Source: an uncultured Gammaproteobacteria bacterium
GTDB lineage: Bacteria; Pseudomonadota; Gammaproteobacteria; Pseudomonadales; Porticoccaceae
Length of the DNA: 41,282 nucleotides
Assembly (NCBI GenBank): GCA_913060555.1
Contig: CAJXRS010000012.1
Location: 1-41,282 of the forward strand
Direction: 5' to 3'
The translations under genes and the position numbers were made by a program. The notes beneath the pieces are model-generated. The model was not told the DNA's origin. It did not search any database and saw only the letters and a list, made by a program, of their open reading frames with translations. Of this stretch, positions 35,822 to 41,282 are shown piece by piece (the first letter of the stretch is position 1; every line of letters starts with the position of its first letter).

Positions 35822-37168
35822 TCAGTCGGGCAGATATTCGCCGCGCAGCGAGTTGGGCAAAGCGGCGCGGATACGGACCGGCACGAAACGGCCGATCAGC
35901 GCCGGGTCGGTGGCCGGAAAATTGACCACCCGGTTGTTTTCGGTGCGGCCCTGAAGCTGGCCTGGATCCTTGCGCGACAGGCCGCTGACCAGGATGCGGT
36001 GGGTCTGCCCCACCATGGCTTCGCCGATTGCCGCGGCCTGCTGGCTGATGCGCTGCTGGAGCAGTTGCAGACGCTGCTTGTTCACCTCGAGCGGGGTGTC
36101 GTCCGGCAGTGTGGCGGCCGGCGTGCCCGGCCTGCGGCTGTAGATGAAGCTGAAGGAATGATCGAAGCCGATGTCCGCCACCAATTGCAGGGTGCTCGCG
36201 AAGTCGTTCTCGGTCTCGCCGGGAAAGCCCACGATGAAATCCGAGGAAATGCTGATGTCCGGGCGCAGGGCGCGCAGGCGGCGGATCTTCGACTTGTATT
36301 CGAGCACCGTATGGCCGCGTTTCATGGCGGCGAGGATGCGGTCCGATCCGCTCTGTACCGGCAGATGGACGTGGCTGACCAATTCCGGAACTTCGGCATA
36401 CACTTGAATGAGCGCGTCGGAGAATTCGATCGGGTGGGAGGTGGTGTAGCGGATCCGGTCGATTCCCTCGATACGGGCCACGGCGCGGATCAGTTCCGCG
36501 AGATCGCAGGTATCGCCGTCGGGCAGGGCGCCGCGGTAGGCGTTGACATTCTGTCCCAGGAGGTTGACCTCGCGGACGCCCTGCTCGGCGAGTTCGGCGA
36601 CCTCGGTGAGGACGTCGAGCGCCGGCCGGCTCACCTCTTCGCCGCGGGTATAGGGAACGACGCAGAAGGTGCAGTACTTGGAGCAGCCCTCCATCACGGT
36701 TACCTGGGCGCTGACGCCCTCGGCCACCGGGCGTGGCAGATGATCGAATTTTTCGATCTCCGGGAAGCTGACGTCGACCACCGCGCCGCCGGCAGTCGCG
36801 CGCCGCTGGCGGATCAGTTCCGGCAGGCGGTGCAGGGTCTGGGGACCGAACACCAGGTCGACATAGGGCGCACGGCGGACGATGGCGTCGCCCTCCTGGC
36901 TCGCCACGCAGCCGCCCACGCCGATGAGCAGATCCGGGTTGGTCTCCTTGAGGTGTTTCCAGCGGCCGAGCTGGTGAAAGACTTTCTCCTGGGCCTTGTC
37001 GCGGATCGAGCAGGTGTTGAGCAACAGGACGTCGGCCTCGGTTGGATCCTCGGTGGCGATCAGGCTGTCACTGGCGCCGAGTAGGTCGCGCATCCGCGCG
37101 GAATCGTACTCGTTCATCTGACAGCCCTGGGTGACGATGTGGAGCTTGCGGACCTGGGATCTGGACAT
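35822..37168 (-). CDS. miaB: tRNA-2-methylthio-N6-dimethylallyladenosine synthase
   Basis: The 448-aa radical-SAM methylthiotransferase modifies i6A37 in tRNA. The N-terminal [4Fe-4S] cluster ligands are C16 ([11 protein letters not shown]), C53 ([11 protein letters not shown]) and C87 ([11 protein letters not shown]). The radical-SAM cluster is C162, C166 and C169 in [18 protein letters not shown]-terminal TRAM domain follows ([20 protein letters not shown]). ATG 37168 fits the family start. It opens the miaB-phoH-ybeY-corC-lnt block, the same order as in E. coli. Confidence 0.96.
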   Translation of the reverse strand: MSRSQVRKLHIVTQGCQMNEYDSARMRDLLGASDSLIATEDPTEADVLLLNTCSIRDKAQEKVFHQLGRWKHLKETNPDLLIGVGGCVASQEGDAIVRRAPYVDLVFGPQTLHRLPELIRQRRATAGGAVVDVSFPEIEKFDHLPRPVAEGVSAQVTVMEGCSKYCTFCVVPYTRGEEVSRPALDVLTEVAELAEQGVREVNLLGQNVNAYRGALPDGDTCDLAELIRAVARIEGIDRIRYTTSHPIEFSDALIQVYAEVPELVSHVHLPVQSGSDRILAAMKRGHTVLEYKSKIRRLRALRPDISISSDFIVGFPGETENDFASTLQLVADIGFDHSFSFIYSRRPGTPAATLPDDTPLEVNKQRLQLLQQRISQQAAAIGEAMVGQTHRILVSGLSRKDPGQLQGRTENNRVVNFPATDPALIGRFVPVRIRAALPNSLRGEYLPD

Positions 37169-37205
37169 GGGCGGCAGGGCGGTGAAGGGCGGCGGAAGGT
37201 GTGGA

Positions 37206-37211
37206 ATTATA
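37206..37211 (-). promoter_or_regulatory. Consensus -10 box upstream of miaB
   Basis: On the minus strand TATAAT lies about 37 nt before the miaB ATG in the 133-nt miaB-DUF1820 divergent gap. The -35 position is occupied by GC-rich sequence, including ACCCGGG / CCCGGGT (37218-37235), a 7-bp hairpin, and has no recognisable hexamer. Confidence 0.5.
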
Positions 37212-37301
37212 GCGCAAACCCGGGCCCGCCCGGGTGCTGGAAATCGCGGTGGTGCCCCGCACTGTGCTAGACTGTCGTCAGTAATTCGAGAGCCGCAGGG
37301 C

Positions 37302-37643
37302 ATGGCCAACGAACCCATCTACCGGATCATTTTCTTCAATCAGGGGCAGGTATACGAGGTTTACAGCCGCTACGTGTACCAGAGCGACCTGATGGGCTTT
37401 CTCGAGGTCGAGGAGTTCGTGTTCGGTGAGAAATCCCAGATGATCGTCGATCCGGCCGAAGAGAAGCTGAAGTCCGAGTTCTCCGGGGTCAAGCGCAGCT
37501 TCATTCCCATCCACGCCGTGGTGCGCATCGACGAGGTGGAGAAGGAAGGGGCGTGCAAGGTGACCGACGCCCGCGGCGGTAACGTCATGGCCTTTCCCCA
37601 TTTCCCGTCGATGTCCGGCCGAACCTCCAAGACGGATTCCTAG
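37302..37643 (+). CDS. DUF1820 family protein
   Basis: The 113-aa soluble protein starts [21 protein letters not shown] and includes [21 protein letters not shown] and [29 protein letters not shown], which I recognise as DUF1820, a small gammaproteobacterial family of unknown function. It is divergent from miaB. A possible -10 box TAGACT (37268-37273) has no good -35. I assign no function. Confidence 0.82.
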   Translation: MANEPIYRIIFFNQGQVYEVYSRYVYQSDLMGFLEVEEFVFGEKSQMIVDPAEEKLKSEFSGVKRSFIPIHAVVRIDEVEKEGACKVTDARGGNVMAFPHFPSMSGRTSKTDS

Positions 37644-37699
37644 CGCGGCTGCGGCTCCGTCGCTGCGGGCCGGCCGACACCTCGCCACAGGAGGTGCGT

Positions 37700-37966
37700 A
37701 TGAAGCTGGGTATGGTGATTGTGGTCCTGGCGTTGCTCTATATCTTTTATCCCAGTTACGAACTGCTGACCCGGCCGGTGGACAGCCAGACATGGCGCGC
37801 GGGCGATACCCATTGGTCGCTGTCGCGCTGTCGGACAGAAGGACGCGCCCTGGGTGGTGCCGAATGGCACTGCCGCCAGAACAATCCCTGGCACCAGTTG
37901 TTTCGCACCGGCACCCGCTATGATCCTGAAATTCATGAGAGCCAGCGCGCCCTCGAGGTCGACTGA
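37700..37966 (+). CDS. Small membrane-anchored protein of unknown function
   Basis: The 88-aa product is unrecognised. Residues 2-17 (KLGMVIVVLALLYIFY) form one membrane anchor or uncleaved signal; the rest is hydrophilic, tryptophan-rich (W32, W39, W56, W64) and has two cysteines, C44 and C58. A strong AGGAGG lies 5 nt before ATG 37700, which supports a real gene; a GTG at 37694 is less likely. It overlaps the following MOSC gene, so the two are probably co-translated. Confidence 0.7.
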   Translation: MKLGMVIVVLALLYIFYPSYELLTRPVDSQTWRAGDTHWSLSRCRTEGRALGGAEWHCRQNNPWHQLFRTGTRYDPEIHESQRALEVD

Positions 37967-38456
37967 GTGCCTGCTGCCCGCGGCGGCGGACGGCCGCGTG
38001 GAGGGCATTTACCTCGGCCTCCGCCGCGGCGAGCTGCCGGTGTCGGTGGCCGAAGCCGAGGCCATCCCGGGGCACGGCCTGGCCGGAGACCGCTACTGGT
38101 CCGGGGCGGGAACCTGGTCGCACTGGCCGGGCGCCGGCCGCGAAGTGACCCTGATCGCCGCCGAGGTTCTCGACCGCCTGCCGCCGGCGTGCCGCCTCAG
38201 CGCTGCCGAGGCGCGCCGTAATCTGGTCACCCGCGGCGTCGATCTCAATGCCCTGGTGGGGCGGGATTTTCGTGTCGGGCCGGTCTGGTTGCGCGGCCAG
38301 CGGCTCTGTGAGCCCTGCGCCCATCTCGAGCGCCTGACCCGCCCTGGAGTTGCCGCGGCGCTCGTCGGCCGCGGCGGGCTGCGCGCGGACATCCTGGCGG
38401 GTGGGCGGATTCGGGCCGGCGATGTCCTTGCCTGCGGCCGTTTCGAGCCGGCATGA
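37935..38456 (+). CDS. MOSC-domain protein
   Basis: The 173-aa protein is a single MOSC domain, related to the C-terminal part of molybdenum cofactor sulfurases and to YiiM-type enzymes that handle sulfur or molybdenum cofactor. Visible hallmarks are VEGIYLGLRRGELPV, GHGLAGDRY, REVTLIAAEVL, ARRNLVTRGVDLNALVGRDF and the cysteine motif LCEPCAHLERLTRPG with RGGLRADILAGG. The start is uncertain: ATG 37935 (used here), ATG 37920 and GTG 37998 are all in frame. It overlaps the small membrane protein gene. Confidence 0.85.
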   Translation: MRASAPSRSTECLLPAAADGRVEGIYLGLRRGELPVSVAEAEAIPGHGLAGDRYWSGAGTWSHWPGAGREVTLIAAEVLDRLPPACRLSAAEARRNLVTRGVDLNALVGRDFRVGPVWLRGQRLCEPCAHLERLTRPGVAAALVGRGGLRADILAGGRIRAGDVLACGRFEPA

Positions 38457-38496
38457 TCTCCGGCGCGAGCTGTTGTTGAGGTCACGAGGAGCGCGG

Positions 38497-38943
38497 ATGG
38501 GCGCAGTCGACGCGGTTTTGGGATCCTGCCTATGCCGGGCGGTCGCTTTCCGGGTGCGGGGGCCGTTCGAGCGGTTCGTGCTCTGCCACTGCTCGCGCTG
38601 CCGCAAGGCCACCGCCTCGGCGCATGCCGCCAATCTGTTCACGGCGCCCGACCATCTGCACTGGCTGCGGGGCGCGGACTTGATGCGGCGTTATCAACTG
38701 CCGGAGGCGCGCAGTTTCTCCAAGTGCTTTTGCACGCAGTGCGGCTCCGCCCTGCCGTACCTGAGCCGCGACCGCGCCCATCTGATCGTGCCCGCCGGCG
38801 TGCTCGATGAAGATCCCGGCGTGGTGCCCGACCGGCAGATCTTCTGGGACAATCGGGCCTCCTGGCTGGAGGCCGGGCATCGTGCGCCCTGCTTCGCCGC
38901 GTATCCGCCGCAGCACTGGACGCCGGAGGTGTCCGAGCCTTGA
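38497..38943 (+). CDS. GFA-family zinc protein (CENP-V/GFA fold)
   Basis: The 148-aa protein has the full cysteine pattern of the glutathione-dependent formaldehyde-activating (GFA) fold: C11-x-C13, C30-x-C32-x2-C35 and C79-x2-C82, which bind two zinc ions. Family members were linked to S-hydroxymethylglutathione formation, but many have unknown roles. The ATG at 38497 follows GAGGAG. It lies 40 nt after MOSC and overlaps the next gene by four bases. Confidence 0.88.
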   Translation: MGAVDAVLGSCLCRAVAFRVRGPFERFVLCHCSRCRKATASAHAANLFTAPDHLHWLRGADLMRRYQLPEARSFSKCFCTQCGSALPYLSRDRAHLIVPAGVLDEDPGVVPDRQIFWDNRASWLEAGHRAPCFAAYPPQHWTPEVSEP

Positions 38944-39218
38944 GCCGGCCCCGGGTGGAGATTCACTACTGCCCCGGCTGCCACTGGTTGCCGCGTTCGG
39001 CCTGGATGGCCCAGGAGCTGCTCCATACCTTTGGCGATGTGCTCGGCGAGGTCGCCCTGTGCCCAGCGTCCGAGCAGGGCAGGTTTTGCATTCTGGTCGA
39101 CGGCAGCCAAGTGTGGGATCGGGTCGCCGACCGCGGCTTCCCGGATATCAAGGTGCTGAAGCAGCGCGTCCGGGATCGGGTGGACCCGGGCCGCGCACTG
39201 GGGCATGCGGATCACTGA
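38940..39218 (+). CDS. SelT/SelW/SelH (Rdx) family thioredoxin-like protein
   Basis: The 92-aa protein has the Rdx layout: VEIHYCPGCHWLPRSAWMAQ with a redox CPGC motif (C11-C14), then a conserved WDRVADRGFPDIKVLKQRVRD near the end. In selenoprotein members the second cysteine is selenocysteine; here both codons are TGC, so it is the cysteine form. The TTG start at 38940 overlaps the GFA stop (TTGA); GTG 38955 is the alternative. The gene converges with an alpha/beta hydrolase. Confidence 0.88.
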   Translation: MSRPRVEIHYCPGCHWLPRSAWMAQELLHTFGDVLGEVALCPASEQGRFCILVDGSQVWDRVADRGFPDIKVLKQRVRDRVDPGRALGHADH

Positions 39219-39238
39219 AATTTTGCCCCGGCAAGGGG

Positions 39239-40102
39239 TCAGGTCCAGTGCGCCAGCAGGTCGCGCAGGGCGTCGATGAAGGCCAGCGGCTGGTCGAGAA
39301 AGACGTGGTGGGCGGCCCCGGGGATGGCACGGAAGGGGGAACCGGGTGGCGCGACGTACTGCAGATACGCCAGATCCTCCTCGGTGATCGAGGCGCTCAG
39401 GGTGCCGTGGATCATGCCGAAGCCGGTGGTGAGGCCGAGCAGCGCATCGGTCTGGTCCTCGAAACGAAAGCGATCGAGCAGCGCCGGATCGGCCTTCAGC
39501 TGCCAGCCCCCCGGGGTCGCGTGCACCGAGTGGCGGGCAATGTAGTCGAGCAGAAAGCCGTTGGCGCAGCGCTGCGGTGGTACCACCCGATAGGCGGCGA
39601 CCGCGCTGGCCTCGTCCGGGTGGCAGGTGTGCGGCAAAAAGCCGCTGGTGCCCCGCGGCCGGTGCTCGCCGGGCAGCGGCACCAGCTTGGCGTCCACCGA
39701 GACCATCGCCTTGATCCGTTCCGGATGGCGGGCCGCAGTACGCAGCGCGATGCCGCCGCCGAAACTGTGCCCCACCAGCACCAGATCGTCATCCAGGCCC
39801 GCGGCATCGGCGACCGCCAGGATCTCGTGACCGAAAGTGTCGAGGTCGTAGCGGTCGCGATGGCCGCTGTCGCCGGCGCCCGAGCAATCCAGCGCCACCA
39901 CCAGATGGTCGTCGGCAAAGGCCGGGGCGATGAAGTCCCACCAGTGACTGTTGGCGCTGTAGCCGTGGATCAACAACAGCCCCGGGCGGCCGGCCTCGCC
40001 CCAGCGGCGATAGCTGATCGGGCAGCCGTCCACCACGATCGAATGCCGGGTCGCGGTGCGGGTGATCGCAGCTTCGAACCAGGCGGGAGGCGCGGTCTCC
40101 AT
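39239..40102 (-). CDS. Alpha/beta-fold hydrolase
   Basis: The 287-aa protein has the oxyanion-hole region LLLIHGYSANSHWWDFIAP, the nucleophile elbow VGHSFGGGIAL, and the catalytic histidine region IPGAAHHVFLDQP. At the usual acid position, after GMIHGTLS, I see Ala-Ser instead of Asp, so the acid may lie elsewhere. Substrate is unknown. It is the second gene on its strand after the MAPEG gene, 10 nt downstream of it. Confidence 0.88.
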   Translation of the reverse strand: METAPPAWFEAAITRTATRHSIVVDGCPISYRRWGEAGRPGLLLIHGYSANSHWWDFIAPAFADDHLVVALDCSGAGDSGHRDRYDLDTFGHEILAVADAAGLDDDLVLVGHSFGGGIALRTAARHPERIKAMVSVDAKLVPLPGEHRPRGTSGFLPHTCHPDEASAVAAYRVVPPQRCANGFLLDYIARHSVHATPGGWQLKADPALLDRFRFEDQTDALLGLTTGFGMIHGTLSASITEEDLAYLQYVAPPGSPFRAIPGAAHHVFLDQPLAFIDALRDLLAHWT

Positions 40103-40112
40103 CGCTACGGCC

Positions 40113-40520
40113 TCAGAACAGCATTTGCACGGCGTACCAGGCCATCAACAGCACCTGGATGAAGAAGAAGGTGGCCCGGATCCATACCATGGCCGGGCTG
40201 ATGGAGATCATGTGGACTATGGATTGGCCGAGACGCGCGTAGAGGACGCACATGGCGGTGCCCTCCATGACGCCGAACTGGCCCGAGAAGCCGGCCGCGG
40301 CGACCAATGCCGCGAAGATGGGTAGATTCTCCACGCAGTTCATTTGCGCGCGGGTGACGCGGTGGCCGAAGCCCGGCAAATCTTCGCCGCCAGGGGAAAA
40401 CTTGTTGATCGGGATCTTGGCGCCGCCGAACAGGTTGCTCATGCGGATGGTGGCCATGATCAGCGCCAGCAGCAGGGTCCAGCCGGCGAAGCCGGCGAGT
40501 GCGTGGATCGCAGGGTTCAT
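40113..40520 (-). CDS. MAPEG-family membrane protein
   Basis: The 135-aa protein has four predicted membrane helices and the family core R57AQMNCVENLP67 (the N61-x2-E64 pair), as in membrane-associated glutathione/eicosanoid proteins. Some members are microsomal glutathione transferases, others have no known reaction. It begins MNPAIHALAGFAGW and is followed by the hydrolase, probably as one transcript. AAACTAG precedes the start; no promoter is obvious in the 65 nt before the divergent LON gene. Confidence 0.87.
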   Translation of the reverse strand: MNPAIHALAGFAGWTLLLALIMATIRMSNLFGGAKIPINKFSPGGEDLPGFGHRVTRAQMNCVENLPIFAALVAAAGFSGQFGVMEGTAMCVLYARLGQSIVHMISISPAMVWIRATFFFIQVLLMAWYAVQMLF

Positions 40521-40585
40521 GCTAGTTTCCTTATCGTGGTTCTTATGTGGAGCGCCGATGGTAACCGTGCGCGGAGGTGGCGTAA

Positions 40586-41230
40586 ATGTCAGACCCAGGC
40601 GATAACCCCGGTTCCGGAGCCGACCGCGCGGCGGTGGAGCGGCCCCTGTTTCCGCTGCAGCGCGTGCTGTTTCCGGGCGTGACGCTGCCGTTGCGCATCT
40701 TCGAGCAGCGCTATCTGCGCCTGGTCCGGGAATCCCTGGCTGCCGGTAGCGGTTTCGCCGTCCTGCCGATCCTGGCCGGACGCGAGGTGGGCGCGCCGCC
40801 GGCCGTCGCCAGCTGCGGAACCTGGGTAGAGATTGCCGACTGGTCGTCGCTGCCCAATGGCCTGCTGGGCATCGAGATCCGCGGCGAACGGCGCCTGGAG
40901 CTGGGCGCGACCCGGGTCGAGTCCGATGGCCTGATGGTCGGGGAGGTCGTGCTCAGGCCGCCGGAAACCGCCCTGCCTCTGACCGCTGCCGAAGCGGATC
41001 TGGTTGCGCTGCTCAGCGATCTGGCCCGCCACCTGGGGCTTGAATCCCGTTATCTGAGTCACGACCTGGACGCGGGCTCCCTGGCCTGGCGGTTGGCCGA
41101 CCTGCTGCCAGTGGCGGTCGAGCGCAAGGCCGCCTTGCTGGCGCTGGACGATCCGGCGGCGCGCCTGGGGGAGGTGCGTAGCTGGGTGGCGGAGCTGGCC
41201 GCGCGCGGCAGGAGTGGGCCACGCGGCTAA
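40586..41230 (+). CDS. LON substrate-binding domain protein
   Basis: The 214-aa protein consists of a stand-alone LON N-terminal (PUA-like) domain: LFPLQRVLFPGVTLPLRIFE near residues 21-40, RYLRLVRESLAAGSGFAVLPIL, then a helical C-terminal bundle. It lacks the AAA and protease parts of Lon. Such proteins are widespread in proteobacteria with unknown function. GGAGGTGGCG upstream of ATG 40586 gives a ribosome-binding site. It is divergent from the MAPEG gene. Confidence 0.85.
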   Translation: MSDPGDNPGSGADRAAVERPLFPLQRVLFPGVTLPLRIFEQRYLRLVRESLAAGSGFAVLPILAGREVGAPPAVASCGTWVEIADWSSLPNGLLGIEIRGERRLELGATRVESDGLMVGEVVLRPPETALPLTAAEADLVALLSDLARHLGLESRYLSHDLDAGSLAWRLADLLPVAVERKAALLALDDPAARLGEVRSWVAELAARGRSGPRG

Positions 41231-41282
41231 TTAGGTAACGCTCAGCCGTCGCACAAGCGTTGTGGGCAAGGCGCGCGAGTGC

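Noticed and set aside
33135-37084. Long plus-strand frames (371, 588 and 427 codons) opposite corC, ybeY, phoH and miaB
   Set aside because: They are antisense to well-supported genes and have low-complexity, Ala/Gly/Arg-rich translations with no family resemblance.
38940-38990. Possible selenocysteine in the SelW-like protein
   Set aside because: The motif is CPGC with two TGC codons; no in-frame TGA is present at the Sec position.
39219-39238. Terminator between SelW and the hydrolase
   Set aside because: TTGCCCCGGCAA is a short palindrome, but no T-tract follows on either strand and the stem is at most 5 bp.
38807-40162. 451-codon plus-strand frame over GFA, SelW, hydrolase and MAPEG
   Set aside because: It runs across four recognisable genes in other frames and shows no domain.
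1-41282. Mobile elements, CRISPR arrays, tRNA or rRNA genes
   Set aside because: I saw no transposase, integrase, terminal repeats, spaced direct repeats or cloverleaf-like tRNA sequence; all gaps are under about 175 nt.

Overview
The window is a GC-rich piece (by eye a little over 60% GC) of a gammaproteobacterial chromosome. The evidence is gene order: an S10-spc-alpha ribosomal cluster, the envelope operon lptD-surA-pdxA-rsmA-apaH, holA-lptE-leuS, and lnt-corC-ybeY-phoH-miaB. The Pseudomonas-style amgK-murU pair next to lptD, LptD with the paired-disulfide cysteines, and 101-aa zinc-free S14 fit a non-enteric gammaproteobacterium. I cannot name the genus.

Positions 1-13880 hold the end of tuf, then 27 complete genes from rpsJ to rplQ, including secY, rpoA and the short rpmJ (38 aa). 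A near-consensus promoter sits in front of rpsJ and a classic hairpin/T-tract terminator follows rplQ. A weaker hairpin plus promoter lies between rpmJ and rpsM and probably divides spc from alpha. galE follows the terminator.

Positions 14992-21548 (minus strand) are the tightly overlapping lptD-surA-pdxA-rsmA-apaH operon, in which apaG is missing from its usual slot. Divergently, amgK-murU (peptidoglycan sugar recycling) lead to an aspartate/aromatic aminotransferase. A strong bidirectional terminator (24777-24812) separates this from an oppositely oriented acyl-CoA ligase. A VanZ-like protein and a DUF815 ATPase (26552-27678) follow on the plus strand.

Positions 27693-37168 (minus) read miaB-phoH-ybeY-corC-lnt-leuS-lptE-holA, covering tRNA modification, rRNA maturation, lipoprotein acylation, tRNA charging, LPS transport and the DNA clamp loader. 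Many joints are 1-4 nt stop/start overlaps.

Positions 37302-41230 are the least ordinary part: DUF1820, an unrecognised 88-aa membrane-anchored protein, MOSC, GFA and SelW/Rdx genes in a tight same-strand run, then a convergent alpha/beta hydrolase, a MAPEG protein and a LON-domain protein. The mix suggests thiol/sulfur/electrophile chemistry, but this is inference.

I found no mobile element, CRISPR array, tRNA or rRNA, no broken gene, and no gene-free stretch above 300 bases. The best unexplained signals are a 15-nt palindrome shared by the stop codons of murU and lnt, an operator-like palindrome upstream of the VanZ gene, and the small-protein/MOSC/GFA/SelW cluster.
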